This document shows, piece after piece, positions 17,683 to 27,583 of a DNA stretch of 64,000 bases. Within the stretch, counting starts at the first letter, position 1; each line of letters opens with the position of its first letter. Position numbers and translations under genes: made by a program. The stretch is from NCBI GenBank assembly GCA_051881075.1, contig JBJEPE010000028.1, forward strand, positions 1 through 64,000, in the 5' to 3' direction. Origin of the DNA: RUG14223 sp051881075. Lineage in GTDB: Bacteria > Bacillota > Clostridia > Oscillospirales > Acutalibacteraceae. Below the pieces are notes generated by a model, which made no database searches, was not told the origin of the DNA, and worked only from the letters and a program-made list of their open reading frames with translations.

Positions 17683-18639
17683 TTGAATACGTTATGGCTA
17701 GTAATACCGTGTTATAATGAAAAAGAGGTTTTACCTGAAACCTCACAACGTCTTAAAGTATTGATAGAGGATTTAATAAAAAGAGGAAAAATCTCTGAAA
17801 ACAGTAAAATTGCCTTTGTTAATGACGGCTCAAAGGATAACACATGGCAGATAATCAGCGACCTTCACAAAAGCTCACCTCTTTTTACAGGTATTTGCTT
17901 ATCACGTAACAGAGGACATCAGAATGCGCTTTTGGCAGGATTATCTGTTGCAGTTAAGTATGCCGATGCGGTAGTTTCTCTGGACGCAGACCTTCAGGAC
18001 GATATCAATGTTATAGAAAAATTCGTTGATGAATGGCACGCAGGTAACGATGTTGTCTACGGTGTGCGCTCTGCAAGAGATACCGATACTTTCTTTAAAA
18101 GATTTACCGCCGAGGGCTTCTATAAAATTATGAAAAAAATGGGCGTAGAAATAGTATTTAACCATGCTGACTACCGACTTATGTCTAAGCGTGCGCTTGA
18201 GGGATTACTCAAGTTTGATGAGGTCAACCTGTTTTTAAGGGGTATAGTCCCACAGGTAGGTTATCCGTCAACTATAGTTACATATGAGAGAAACGAACGT
18301 TTTGCCGGCGAGTCAAAATACAATCTTCGCAAGATGCTGTCACTTGCATTTAACGGTATTACATCTTTTTCGTTTCAGCCGTTAAGACTTGCTGTAGTGT
18401 TAAGCACATTATCGTTTATTGTAAGTGTTTTTATGGCGGTGTGGTGCATAGTTGATGCCTGTAAGGGCGTGGCTGTGCCTATATGGGCAAGCGTAGGTAT
18501 TTCTATCTGGCTTGTAAGCTCAATGATACTGCTTGTCCTTGGTATTATAGGTGAATATATAGGTAATATATACATGGAAACCAAGCACAGACCAAGATTT
18601 ATAATCGAGTCCGTCTTACTTGACGATAATGAGAAATAA
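17683..18639 (+). CDS. Family 2 glycosyltransferase (GtrB/DPM1-like)
   Basis: Transfers a sugar, probably to undecaprenyl phosphate, on the cytoplasmic face. The GT2 fold begins at VIPCYNEKEVL, with NDGSKDNTW, a DXD-type motif in VVSLDADLQDD and the product-site Arg in YERNERFAGESKYNLRKM. Two C-terminal helices (~232-255 and ~263-290) are typical of GtrB. The start is TTG 17683, six bases after GAGGTG; the GTG at 17674 lies inside that ribosome site. It is followed by a GtrA gene, the expected flippase partner. Confidence 0.9.
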   Translation: MNTLWLVIPCYNEKEVLPETSQRLKVLIEDLIKRGKISENSKIAFVNDGSKDNTWQIISDLHKSSPLFTGICLSRNRGHQNALLAGLSVAVKYADAVVSLDADLQDDINVIEKFVDEWHAGNDVVYGVRSARDTDTFFKRFTAEGFYKIMKKMGVEIVFNHADYRLMSKRALEGLLKFDEVNLFLRGIVPQVGYPSTIVTYERNERFAGESKYNLRKMLSLAFNGITSFSFQPLRLAVVLSTLSFIVSVFMAVWCIVDACKGVAVPIWASVGISIWLVSSMILLVLGIIGEYIGNIYMETKHRPRFIIESVLLDDNEK

Positions 18640-18664
18640 TAAGCTTATCTGTGGCGGTGATTGA

Positions 18665-19099
18665 ATGATAAACAAACTAAAGTCAATAATTGACGTAAAG
18701 CTTTTAAAGTTTCTGTTAGTCGGTGTATTTAATACAATAGTGGGCGCAGGCATAATGTTCCTGCTATATAACCTTGCGGGATGTTCCTACTGGGTATCGT
18801 CTGCCTCAAACTATGTGGTAGGTAGTATATTAAGTTATTTTTTAAATAAATACATCACCTTTCAGAATAAAGACAACAGCTTTAGGCAAATAATAAAATT
18901 TGTTATTAACATTTTGGTCTGCTACGGCGTAGCCTATGGCATAGCTAAGCCACTTGTGAAGATGGTATTATCAACTCAAAGCGAAAGCCTAAGGGATAAT
19001 GTTGCCATGCTGGTGGGTATGTGCCTGTTTACCGGGCTTAACTATTTCGGCCAAAGATTTTTCGCCTTTGCGGATGATAAAAAGAAAACGGAGAAATAA
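18665..19099 (+). CDS. GtrA family membrane protein
   Basis: 144 aa with four predicted membrane helices and the GtrA-type opening LLKFLLVGVFNTIVGAGIMF. Members are thought to flip polyprenyl-linked sugars and typically pair with a GT2 enzyme as here. The start ATG follows GGCGGTGATTG. It is 3 bp from the next gene, so probably co-transcribed. Confidence 0.88.
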   Translation: MINKLKSIIDVKLLKFLLVGVFNTIVGAGIMFLLYNLAGCSYWVSSASNYVVGSILSYFLNKYITFQNKDNSFRQIIKFVINILVCYGVAYGIAKPLVKMVLSTQSESLRDNVAMLVGMCLFTGLNYFGQRFFAFADDKKKTEK

Positions 19100-19102
19100 A
19101 CC

Positions 19103-19657
19103 ATGAAAGCATTTTTCGGGCATCTTCATACTGTCAATAAGCATCGTTTTAAGGTATTGATAAACTGCACACGTGCGGGGATTTTTAGTCAGGGTCTGCG
19201 ACATGATCTATCAAAATATTCTCCTACGGAATTTATTGCCGGGGTCAAGTACTATCAAAACGGCAAGCGCAGTCCAAACGAGTGTGAACGCGAAATATAC
19301 GGATATTCAAAGGCGTGGATGCACCATAAAGGAAGAAATAAACATCATTTTGAATATTGGACAGATTATGACCCTGTAACTAAACATATAATTCCTGTAA
19401 AAATGCCGACAAAATACGTTATAGAAATGTTTTGCGATAGAATAGCCGCCAGCAAGGTGTACCTTAAGGATAAATACACCGACCGTAGCGCACTTGATTA
19501 CTTTTTGAACAGTAAGCATAGGCGCAGTATTCATCCGGAAACATCCGATCTACTTGAAAGTCTTCTGACTATGCTCAGCGAAAAGGGGGAGAAAGAAACG
19601 TTCAAGTATATACGAAGCATAAGAAAGGATGAGAAAAGTGAAAAGAAAGTACATTAA
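19103..19657 (+). CDS. DUF5662-like protein
   Basis: 184 aa, soluble and rich in His: HDLSKYSPTEF near residue 34, then WMHHKGRNKHHFEYW near residue 74. Regularly placed His/Asp residues suggest a metal-dependent helical hydrolase-like fold, but no activity is established. I match it to DUF5662 from memory of these motifs. Its tail overlaps the next small membrane-protein gene by about 20 bp. Confidence 0.7.
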   Translation: MKAFFGHLHTVNKHRFKVLINCTRAGIFSQGLRHDLSKYSPTEFIAGVKYYQNGKRSPNECEREIYGYSKAWMHHKGRNKHHFEYWTDYDPVTKHIIPVKMPTKYVIEMFCDRIAASKVYLKDKYTDRSALDYFLNSKHRRSIHPETSDLLESLLTMLSEKGEKETFKYIRSIRKDEKSEKKVH

Positions 19658-20087
19658 TTATGTGGCAATAATGGTTACGTTTATTCTTGCTTGGTCTTTT
19701 TTTACGTTTACTGATTATTGTGAAGAAAATCACTTGTTTTATTATGATGCCATGATGATGATAAGTATGCTTGTGATTCCCGTTATTATCCCCATACTTT
19801 ACCTTGTTTTTGAAAAGCATATTAATAGTGTGATAATGTCACGTGCAAAGAACACCTTAGCTATTATGGGTATTTGGTTGGTTATAAATGCGGTTATTGG
19901 TTTTGCAGTATCCGTCATGATAAACAACAATAAATGGATTGTTAAGCAGGCCACAGGCGGATGGGAGAATTTTCTTAATGGCATAGAATATATGATATTT
20001 CCTTTCTTTTTAGGCAGTATTCCGATAATAATTGTAGCGATATGGAGATTAATCAGTTTGATTTATTATAAAGTTAAGAAAGGTTGA
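19638..20087 (+). CDS. Small four-helix membrane protein, tandem paralogue A
   Basis: 149 aa with about four hydrophobic segments. Not recognised as a named family. It is clearly paralogous to the next gene: both start MKR[KN][YH]IN and share KHINS, NTL.IMG.W and IIIVAIWRL.  GTG 19638 is preferred over ATG 19629 because AAGGA lies nine bases upstream of it and because the paralogue starts at the matching residue. Confidence 0.72.
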   Translation: MKRKYINYVAIMVTFILAWSFFTFTDYCEENHLFYYDAMMMISMLVIPVIIPILYLVFEKHINSVIMSRAKNTLAIMGIWLVINAVIGFAVSVMINNNKWIVKQATGGWENFLNGIEYMIFPFFLGSIPIIIVAIWRLISLIYYKVKKG

Positions 20088-20092
20088 TAAAT

Positions 20093-20533
20093 ATGAAAAG
20101 AAATCACATTAATTTTTTTGCAATAATTGTTACGTTTATTCTTTCATGGTCGTTAATAACTTTTTTGGATTATTGTCGAGAAAGTCAATTGTTACATAGT
20201 GATATTACGCTTTTTATAGGAATCCTTTTGATTTCCGTTATTATCCCGGTACTTTACATTGTTTATGAAAAGCATATTAATAGTGCGAAAATGTCACCAG
20301 GAACGAATACTTTGATTATTATGGGTACTTGGATATGCTTAAATGCTATTACAGGCTTTGTAGTATGCAATAAGATATACAATGATGAATGGATAATTGC
20401 ACAGCCCAGAAATGGATGGAATAATGCTCTTAACGGAGTAGAATATATGTTATTTGCTTACGCAATAGTTTTTGTTCCGATAATAATCATAGCAATATGG
20501 AGATTAATTATCTTTGTTAATAATATAGAATAA
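20093..20533 (+). CDS. Small four-helix membrane protein, tandem paralogue B
   Basis: 146 aa, the downstream copy of a tandem duplication, with the same helix layout as paralogue A and roughly half its residues identical by eye. ATG 20093 follows AAGAAAGGTTGATAA. An upstream in-frame TTG at 20084 lies too close to that site. Function unknown; the 195-bp gap after it is AT-rich. Confidence 0.72.
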   Translation: MKRNHINFFAIIVTFILSWSLITFLDYCRESQLLHSDITLFIGILLISVIIPVLYIVYEKHINSAKMSPGTNTLIIMGTWICLNAITGFVVCNKIYNDEWIIAQPRNGWNNALNGVEYMLFAYAIVFVPIIIIAIWRLIIFVNNIE

Positions 20534-20635
20534 GAAAAGAAGACATTGTTTTTATACTATCTATTTTAATACGATTTTATAAAAGCTTATAAAACATTCA
20601 AGTTCAAAAGATTTTGTTAATAAGCGGTGAAAATA

Positions 20636-20667
20636 TAAAGAACAAAAAATCTAAAGAACAAAAAATC
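20636..20667 (+). repeat. Two tandem copies of a 16-nt repeat
   Basis: TAAAGAACAAAAAATC occurs at 20636-20651 and again immediately at 20652-20667, upstream of the lipoprotein gene. It may be a slippage product or part of the regulatory region. Confidence 0.6.
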
Positions 20668-20729
20668 TAAACAAAGGTTGATAGTCAGCCTTATTTTTCC
20701 TGAATATATTATATAAGAGAGGTATTAAT

Positions 20730-22403
20730 ATGAAAAAAATTGTCTGTTTCCTATTTGCATTACTTATGTTGGGCATGACGGCTTGTGATACTCAGTTTTT
20801 GCAGAAGATAGCCGGAAACCAAACGTCCGATGGAAATGATACGTCTAATTCATCATCTATTTCTCTGCCGGAGGCTTGCCAAGAATGGGCAGATGCGGCG
20901 GAAAAATGCGGCGTATATACCATAAAAAATATCACTGCACCAATGTCGGAACGTGCTAAGGATGGTATTATCAGTGAATTTTACGGTGTAACTATGCCGG
21001 ACGGTACATATTTGAATCTCGCTTTAAAGCCTTTTGACGAGGGTATATCCATTGAAGATTTTTCAAAGAACGGGGCAAAGAGGGGCACTTCCGAGATAGT
21101 TGTGTGGGACGGAGAAGGTTACTATGCCTTTACTGTTGAAGCCAATAACTGCAATTTACCTAATTTGAGCTCTGTCAGCGGAGGAATACTTTTGTTGAAA
21201 ATATCAGGGGATTGCTACATTGACGGTGGTGGATCAGAAAAAGCCTGTTTTGAAAACTTTGATTCTGTTGTGATAACAGGTGACGGAACATTAACTATTG
21301 AGAACACCTCAGGTATTGGAAGCGGCGGTCGGGATTTGCCACTTCCGGCACTTATTGTTACGGATGGTGTAAAGCTGACTTGTAACAGCATAGCTACAAC
21401 TGCCAACAAGGACTATAGTCTGAATGTTGCAATGCTCGGAGGAACACTAATAGCAGAAGACGTATTTTTTAATAACGGTGAGCTTCTTGTTGCAGGTGGA
21501 GAAGTACTCTTGCGTAATTTATTTGATGTTTCAAAACTTACTTTCCGTGACGGAACCTCGTTTATAGACCGCATTAACTGCGAAAATACAGTTATAGTGA
21601 TGAGTGGCGGAAAAGCATATTTTGGCGATGCTTTACCGACTACGGTTACCGTTGAGGGCGGTGCAGGTACGTTATCGGCGTCAGGAATACCTGCGGTTAC
21701 TATAAATGATTACGGCGCAGAGATTTTAGACAGCGAAAAGAACAGCAGCTTATATTATCAAACTATATTCGATAATTCTTGGGGTAAGTTTGATGGCGCA
21801 CAATGGAACAGCAAAAGTATTAATAATATTGACGGAAAATATTATTTCGGCGGCGTTATGAAGCTTAAGGAATGTACTGCTTCAAATGTACTTCCATGGG
21901 GTTCATTGTGGCTTGAGCTTGTAGGAAAGAATACACTTAAAGAGGCTATAGGCGGCGAGAGTATTGTTTTTAGCGGTGAAGGAGAACTCAATACCCCAAA
22001 ATTTAATGTTTGGAGTACGGTACACAGCCCGATTGTTGCTGTTCTTGACAGTTGCTCGGTGAACGTTACCGGCGGTGAAGAAGTAGGTATAGGCGGCAAC
22101 AGCAAGGAACAAGGACTTTTCCTTGTTGACGGCGGTAGCTTTACTTGTAACGGTAACTTATGGTTACAAAACTCATCGCTTACTTTGCGTGGCGGTACAC
22201 TACACATAAAGGGTGATTGCAATATTGAGTGCGGAAGCATAGATATTAGCGGAGGAACACTTATACTTGATAAAAACTGCTGGATAGGCAAGGGCAATGT
22301 AAATATCTCAGGAGGTACAGTTATTATAAAAGGCGGTGTAGATGCTATATGCGCCGATGACGGACAGATTTCGGTTACCGGCGGTGAAGTACGTGAGCCA
22401 TAA
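20730..22403 (+). CDS. Lipoprotein with predicted right-handed beta-helix
   Basis: 557 aa. An N-terminal lipoprotein signal has its lipobox at LGMTAC (Cys19). A Ser/Asn linker follows. From about residue 150 to the end the protein is built from short repeating turns with GG..., such as GGTLIAED, GGEVLLRN, GGTLHIKG, GGTLILDK and GGTVIIKGG, a pattern expected of a beta-helix. This recalls the Cthe_2159-type pectin-binding 'carbohydrate-binding domain' proteins of Clostridia, but ligand and role are inferred. The ribosome site is AGAGAGG. Confidence 0.72.
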   Translation: MKKIVCFLFALLMLGMTACDTQFLQKIAGNQTSDGNDTSNSSSISLPEACQEWADAAEKCGVYTIKNITAPMSERAKDGIISEFYGVTMPDGTYLNLALKPFDEGISIEDFSKNGAKRGTSEIVVWDGEGYYAFTVEANNCNLPNLSSVSGGILLLKISGDCYIDGGGSEKACFENFDSVVITGDGTLTIENTSGIGSGGRDLPLPALIVTDGVKLTCNSIATTANKDYSLNVAMLGGTLIAEDVFFNNGELLVAGGEVLLRNLFDVSKLTFRDGTSFIDRINCENTVIVMSGGKAYFGDALPTTVTVEGGAGTLSASGIPAVTINDYGAEILDSEKNSSLYYQTIFDNSWGKFDGAQWNSKSINNIDGKYYFGGVMKLKECTASNVLPWGSLWLELVGKNTLKEAIGGESIVFSGEGELNTPKFNVWSTVHSPIVAVLDSCSVNVTGGEEVGIGGNSKEQGLFLVDGGSFTCNGNLWLQNSSLTLRGGTLHIKGDCNIECGSIDISGGTLILDKNCWIGKGNVNISGGTVIIKGGVDAICADDGQISVTGGEVREP

Positions 22404-22485
22404 ATCTACGGCGATTATTGGCAAACGGCCGCACATATCAGTGAATTAGCAAACAATGTTTATACATTGATTTAACATAATGTAA

Positions 22486-22528
22486 AAGGACTTTCAAAGT
22501 CGGAAATGACATTGAAAGTCCTTATTTT
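22486..22528. terminator. Bidirectional terminator between lipoprotein gene and uvrA
   Basis: AAGGACTTTCAA (22486-22497) pairs perfectly with TTGAAAGTCCTT (22512-22523). Short T-rich tracts flank it on both strands (ATTTTG on +, TTTTAC on -), which suits its place between convergent genes. Confidence 0.85.
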
Positions 22529-22572
22529 GTGTCTTTTATCGCAAAAGGTTTTTATATTTTCTTTGATTTATG

Positions 22573-25401
22573 CTATTTAAGCATCTTTTTTAGATATTTA
22601 CCCGTATATGATTTTTCACAGGCGGCTACCTCTTCTGGTGTACCTACTGCTACTATTTCTCCGCCGCCGTCGCCCCCCTCAGGACCTAAGTCAATAATAT
22701 GATCTGCTGTTTTTATCATATCCAGATTGTGCTCTATTACTATGACTGTGTTGCCTGCATCTACAAGCTTTTGCAGTACATCTATCAGTACGTGTACGTC
22801 AGCAATGTGTAAGCCTGTTGTAGGCTCATCCAATATATAAGCAGTCCTTCCTGTGCTTCTCTTAGCAAGCTCGGTGGCAAGCTTAACACGTTGAGCTTCA
22901 CCGCCTGAAAGAGTGGTTGCAGGTTGACCGATTTTAATATATCCAAGTCCTACGTCACTTAATGTTTTTAGCTTGCGGTAGATTTTAGGGAGGTTTGCAA
23001 AGAACTCCACACCCTCATCTACCGTCATCTCTAAAACATCATGTATACTTTTACCTTTATACTTTATTTCAAGAGTTTCTCTGTTGTACCGTTTACCCTT
23101 ACATACATCACACGGTACATAAATATCGGGCAGAAAGTGCATCTCTATCTTGACTATTCCGTCGCCCTGGCACGCCTCACATCTGCCGCCCTTAACGTTA
23201 AACGAAAATCTGCCGGCAGTAAAACCGTGTGCCTTTGCATCCTGAGTAGATGCGAAAAGCTCACGTATATCCGTGAAAACTCCGGTATAAGTAGCAGGGT
23301 TGGAACGTGGGGATCTGCCTATAGGCGATTGGTCAATGCTTATTACCTTGTCAAGATTTTCAATACCCGTCATTTTTTCATAAGCGTATGCCTTGCGCCT
23401 TGCACCGTTAAGCTCGCAGGCAAGCTGTTTGTAAACTATTTCGTTTATAAGAGAAGATTTGCCCGAGCCGGAAACGCCGGTAATACAAATGAACTTTCCT
23501 AATGGGAATGTTACATCAACATTCTTTAAATTGTTCTGTGAAGCGCCGAATACTTTAAGCTCAAGCCCATTTCCTTCTCGACGTTTTTGGGGAACAGGTA
23601 CGCTTTTGCGCTTGCTTAGGTATTGTCCCGTGATAGATTCCTTACAGTTCATAATTGCATTAACATCACCGCAGCATACTACATTACCGCCGTGTACGCC
23701 TGCTCCGGGGCCGATATCAACAATATAGTCAGATGCAAACATTGTGTCCTCGTCATGCTCAACGACTATAACGGTATTACCGAGGTCACGCAGATGCTTT
23801 AATGTTCCCAATAATTTATCATTATCACGCTGATGCAGACCGATGCTTGGCTCATCCAGAATGTACAGAACTCCCATAAGGGAAGAGCCGATTTGAGTTG
23901 CAAGCCTTATGCGCTGGCTCTCACCGCCCGACAGTGTACCTGATGAACGTGATAGCGTCAGGTATCCTAATCCTACGCTGTTTAAAAATCCTAATCTTGC
24001 ATTGATTTCCTTTAATATAGATGATGCGATCATCTGATCCCTGTTGCTCAAATTAAATTTGCTGATGAAATCTATAGCTTGTACAACTGATTTATCACAG
24101 AAATCGCTTATATTAATCCCCTCTACGGTAACGGAAAGACTTTCGGGTGATAATCTTTTTCCGCCGCAACATTCGCACGGTACGGCACTCATAAAGTGTT
24201 CAATCTCGTCCTTTATCCAACTGCTGGAGGTTTCTTTAAATCTGCGTTCAAGATTGTTGATAATGCCCTCAAAAGGAACATTATAAACACCGCTACCGTA
24301 CACATTCTTTTTAACTAGGGTTATTGTTTCGCCGTTAGTGCCGTATAGCACAATGTTGAGTATATCTTCGGGTAATTCACCTACAGGAGTGTCTAAAGAA
24401 AAATTATACTTTTCAGCCAAAGCCTCAAAGTACATGGTGGCTATAGTACTACCATCCATAGCCCAACCGCTGGCTTTAATACCGCCTTTTCGTATAGATA
24501 CTCGACTATCCGGTATAACAAGGGCGGGGTCAATTTTCATAAATACACCAAGGCCGGAGCATTTTTTACACGCACCCATAGGATTATTAAAAGAAAACAT
24601 ACGGGGAGTAAGCTCATCTATACTTATTCCGTGTTCGGGACAAGCATAATTTTGTGAATATAGAATATCCTCGCCGTCAACCACACTTATGATAATAATC
24701 CCGTCAGAAAGCTTTGACGCTGTTTCTACTGAATCGGATAAACGTGAGCGTATCTCATCTTTTATCACAAGTCTGTCTACAACAATTTCTATATTGTGTT
24801 TTTTGTTTTTCTCAAGTGCAATGTTTTCAGAAAGATCATATATAATTCCGTCAACACGAACTCTTACAAAGCCACCCTTACGTGCGCTGTCAAGTTCTTT
24901 TACGTGTTCACCCTTACGACCCTTTACTATAGGCGCAAGCACCTGAATTTTAGTTCCGCTTTTAAGCTCCATTACAGAGTCTACTATCTGGTCAACGCTT
25001 TGTTGTTCTATCTCTCTGCCGCAAACGGGGCAGTGCGGTGTGCCTATTCTCGCATAAAGCAAACGCAAATAGTCGTATATTTCTGTAACTGTACCTACGG
25101 TAGAACGTGGATTTTTAGATGTTGTTTTCTGATCTATTGAAATGGCGGGGGATAGTCCGTCTATACTGTCAACGTCGGGCTTCTCCATTTGACCGAGGAA
25201 AAGTCTGGCGTATGATGACAGCGACTCTACATAGCGGCGTTGACCCTCTGCATATATAGTATCAAAGGCAAGCGATGATTTGCCTGAACCGGATAGACCT
25301 GTAATAACAACAAGCTTATCTCTTGGAATTTTAACATCAATATTTTTTAAGTTATGCTCTCGTGCGCCCTTAACTGTCAAATAATCATGTAAGCTTGACA
25401 A
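22573..25401 (-). CDS. uvrA: Excinuclease ABC subunit UvrA
   Basis: Damage-recognition ATPase of nucleotide excision repair. 942 aa, full length. It has two ABC ATPase modules with Walker A GLSGSGKSS (~33) and GVSGSGKSS (~640), ABC signatures LSGGESQRIRLA and LSGGEAQRVKLA, and zinc-binding CxxC pairs including CEACQGDG and CDVCKGKR. The start codon is TTG (complement of 25399-25401), seven bases after AAAGGAGGT. It is the last gene of the minus-strand block. I see no obvious LexA-type palindrome just upstream. Confidence 0.97.
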   Translation of the reverse strand: MSSLHDYLTVKGAREHNLKNIDVKIPRDKLVVITGLSGSGKSSLAFDTIYAEGQRRYVESLSSYARLFLGQMEKPDVDSIDGLSPAISIDQKTTSKNPRSTVGTVTEIYDYLRLLYARIGTPHCPVCGREIEQQSVDQIVDSVMELKSGTKIQVLAPIVKGRKGEHVKELDSARKGGFVRVRVDGIIYDLSENIALEKNKKHNIEIVVDRLVIKDEIRSRLSDSVETASKLSDGIIIISVVDGEDILYSQNYACPEHGISIDELTPRMFSFNNPMGACKKCSGLGVFMKIDPALVIPDSRVSIRKGGIKASGWAMDGSTIATMYFEALAEKYNFSLDTPVGELPEDILNIVLYGTNGETITLVKKNVYGSGVYNVPFEGIINNLERRFKETSSSWIKDEIEHFMSAVPCECCGGKRLSPESLSVTVEGINISDFCDKSVVQAIDFISKFNLSNRDQMIASSILKEINARLGFLNSVGLGYLTLSRSSGTLSGGESQRIRLATQIGSSLMGVLYILDEPSIGLHQRDNDKLLGTLKHLRDLGNTVIVVEHDEDTMFASDYIVDIGPGAGVHGGNVVCCGDVNAIMNCKESITGQYLSKRKSVPVPQKRREGNGLELKVFGASQNNLKNVDVTFPLGKFICITGVSGSGKSSLINEIVYKQLACELNGARRKAYAYEKMTGIENLDKVISIDQSPIGRSPRSNPATYTGVFTDIRELFASTQDAKAHGFTAGRFSFNVKGGRCEACQGDGIVKIEMHFLPDIYVPCDVCKGKRYNRETLEIKYKGKSIHDVLEMTVDEGVEFFANLPKIYRKLKTLSDVGLGYIKIGQPATTLSGGEAQRVKLATELAKRSTGRTAYILDEPTTGLHIADVHVLIDVLQKLVDAGNTVIVIEHNLDMIKTADHIIDLGPEGGDGGGEIVAVGTPEEVAACEKSYTGKYLKKMLK

Positions 25402-25438
25402 GCTATTACCTCCTTTGTTATTTTGTTGTACATTATTT

Positions 25439-25466
25439 GAGGGAATAGCCGCTAAGCTACTCCCTC
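25439..25466 (-). other. Hairpin between ftsH and uvrA
   Basis: GAGGGAGTAGC and GCTATTCCCTC (minus strand) form an 11-bp stem with one G-T pair and a 6-nt loop. No T-run follows, so it is at best a weak terminator or a processing/stability element between ftsH and uvrA. Confidence 0.5.
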
Positions 25467-25505
25467 GTGTAATTTATATTAGTTTTTACATATAGAGTTA
25501 ATTTA

Positions 25506-27458
25506 TCAGGTTTCTATATTAGATTCTGTAGATGATATACCTTCATCCGGTGTTGACTCAGTTGTATCTTCCTCAGGTTCATCCTCAGGCTCAACATAAG
25601 TGCCATCCATGATACTCTTGAATACATCGCCGTCAACTTTTTCATTTTTGATAAGATAAGCGGCAACCTCATGAAGCTTATCGATATGCTCTGAAAGTAT
25701 CTTTTCCGTAAGCTTGTAGCTTTTAGTAATGATAAGGCGAACTTCCTCGTCTATCTCAGCGGCTGTCTTTTCAGAATAATTCTTAACATGACCCATATCT
25801 CTGCCGATAAATACCTCATTGTTATCAGACCCATAGCAGATAGGACCTAAAAGGTCGCTCATTCCGTACTTTGTAACCATTGAAAAAGCGGTATTTGTGG
25901 CACGCTCAATATCATTTGAAGCACCTGTTGATATATCGCCCAAGATAAGAGCTTCTGCAACTCTGCCGCCAAGCAGTACGATAATGGTTTCAGCCATTTC
26001 GGTACGTGAGTGGTAAGATCTGTCTTCAGACGGTAAGGACATTGTAAATCCGCCTGCCATTCCTCTTGGAATAATAGATATCTGATGTACAGGGTCTTGT
26101 GTCTGACAGAAGAAGGTTGCAACAGCATGACCTGCTTCATGATAAGCCGTTAGTCGTTTCTCTTTATCAGATATAACTCTTGAACGCTTCTCGGTACCTG
26201 CAACTACCTTAATGGTAGCTTCTTCGATTTCTTCCATTGTTATTGCACGCTTATCCTTGCGTGCTGTTAAAAGAGCGGCTTCGTTAAGCAAATTTTCAAG
26301 GTCGGCACCGGTAAATCCTGCGGTTGTTTTAGCAATAGTACCCAAAACAACATCAGGAGCAATAGGCTTACCTCTTGCGTGTATTTTAAGTATGGCTTCA
26401 CGACCCTTAATATCCGGATATCCTACCATTACCTGTCTGTCAAATCTACCCGGACGCATAAGAGCCGGGTCAAGTATATCCGGACGGTTTGTAGCGGCTA
26501 TAACTATTACGCCCTCATTTGCTCCGAATCCGTCCATCTCAACGAGTAACTGATTGAGTGTTTGCTCACGCTCGTCATGGCCACCGCCAAGACCTGCGCC
26601 TCTTTGTCTGCCCACTGCGTCAATTTCATCTATAAAGATGATGCACGGAGAATTTTTCTTTGCTGTGTCAAACAAGTCACGTACTCTTGACGCACCTACA
26701 CCTACAAACATTTCTACAAAGTCAGAACCGGATATAGAGAAAAACGGAACTCCTGCCTCGCCGGCTACGGCTCTTGCAAGCAATGTTTTACCTGTACCCG
26801 GAGGGCCTACAAGTAATACGCCCTTAGGTATTCTTGCACCAAGCTCGTTAAATTTCTTGGGATTTTTCAGAAACTCAACTATTTCTCTGAGTTCTTCTTT
26901 TTCTTCATCGGCTCCTGCTACGTCAGCAAAAGTCGTCTTTCGTTTCTCGTCCTCAGTATTTTTAATTTTAGCCTTTGCAAATCCTATCTGTTTACCTGCA
27001 TCGTTTATTGATCCGGACATCTTACGCATTACAAAGAAGAATACGACTATCATGCCTATCATAAACAGCCATTGCAATATATTAAAGATCCATGATGTTT
27101 GAGTTGCTCTTATAATATCAAACTCTAGGGGCTTGTCGGGATTGGCCGCATTGTAAGTATCTATAAAAGGCTTTACGTCTTCATAGAAAATAGTAACACT
27201 TGCAACGTAATATTTCAGCTCTTTTTCCGGCTTTTCACCGTTAGCAGGATTTTCAACCTTTACGGTAAGCTTTAATTCGCCTGTGCCGGAATCCACAGTA
27301 AACTTAGTTACCTGCTGTGTTTCAAAGTAGTTTAAAATCTGTGAATACTTAAGTTCTTCTTTTGAGTCAGACCTATATATGAAAAAAATTGCAAAAAAGA
27401 GTAGAACTGGAATGGCAAAGTAAATAATTAGATTTCTTAAATTCTTTTTGTTATCCAA
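25506..27458 (-). CDS. ftsH: ATP-dependent zinc metalloprotease FtsH
   Basis: Membrane AAA+ protease. Two membrane helices (about 8-28 and 125-147) flank an extracytoplasmic domain. Walker A GPPGTGKT is near residue 216, followed by Walker B FIDEIDAVG and the zinc site HEAGH near 439. TTG at 27458 is chosen because AAGGAG is about ten bases upstream and the product (650 aa) then starts MDNKKNLRN like other FtsH proteins; the longer frame adds 27 unrelated residues. It follows tilS and hpt in the order conserved in Firmicutes. Confidence 0.96.
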   Translation of the reverse strand: MDNKKNLRNLIIYFAIPVLLFFAIFFIYRSDSKEELKYSQILNYFETQQVTKFTVDSGTGELKLTVKVENPANGEKPEKELKYYVASVTIFYEDVKPFIDTYNAANPDKPLEFDIIRATQTSWIFNILQWLFMIGMIVVFFFVMRKMSGSINDAGKQIGFAKAKIKNTEDEKRKTTFADVAGADEEKEELREIVEFLKNPKKFNELGARIPKGVLLVGPPGTGKTLLARAVAGEAGVPFFSISGSDFVEMFVGVGASRVRDLFDTAKKNSPCIIFIDEIDAVGRQRGAGLGGGHDEREQTLNQLLVEMDGFGANEGVIVIAATNRPDILDPALMRPGRFDRQVMVGYPDIKGREAILKIHARGKPIAPDVVLGTIAKTTAGFTGADLENLLNEAALLTARKDKRAITMEEIEEATIKVVAGTEKRSRVISDKEKRLTAYHEAGHAVATFFCQTQDPVHQISIIPRGMAGGFTMSLPSEDRSYHSRTEMAETIIVLLGGRVAEALILGDISTGASNDIERATNTAFSMVTKYGMSDLLGPICYGSDNNEVFIGRDMGHVKNYSEKTAAEIDEEVRLIITKSYKLTEKILSEHIDKLHEVAAYLIKNEKVDGDVFKSIMDGTYVEPEDEPEEDTTESTPDEGISSTESNIET

Positions 27459-27583
27459 ATGGGTATCACTCCTTGTGAAGAACATTGCATAAGATGCAAA
27501 GCATAACACCAAATGGACTGTGTATGCCTGAATCCGCAATGCTATAGTGTATTGATATAGAAATCATCCAAACAAATAAAAAA

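Noticed and set aside
19629..19657. ATG 19629 as start of the small membrane protein
   Set aside because: GTG 19638 has the better-placed ribosome site and matches the start of the paralogue.
23041..25140. Several long + strand frames opposite uvrA
   Set aside because: They are antisense shadows of a highly conserved gene, lack ribosome sites and have no protein-like features.
26212..27102. Long + strand frames opposite ftsH (113 and 182 codons)
   Set aside because: Antisense shadows of ftsH with no independent start signals.
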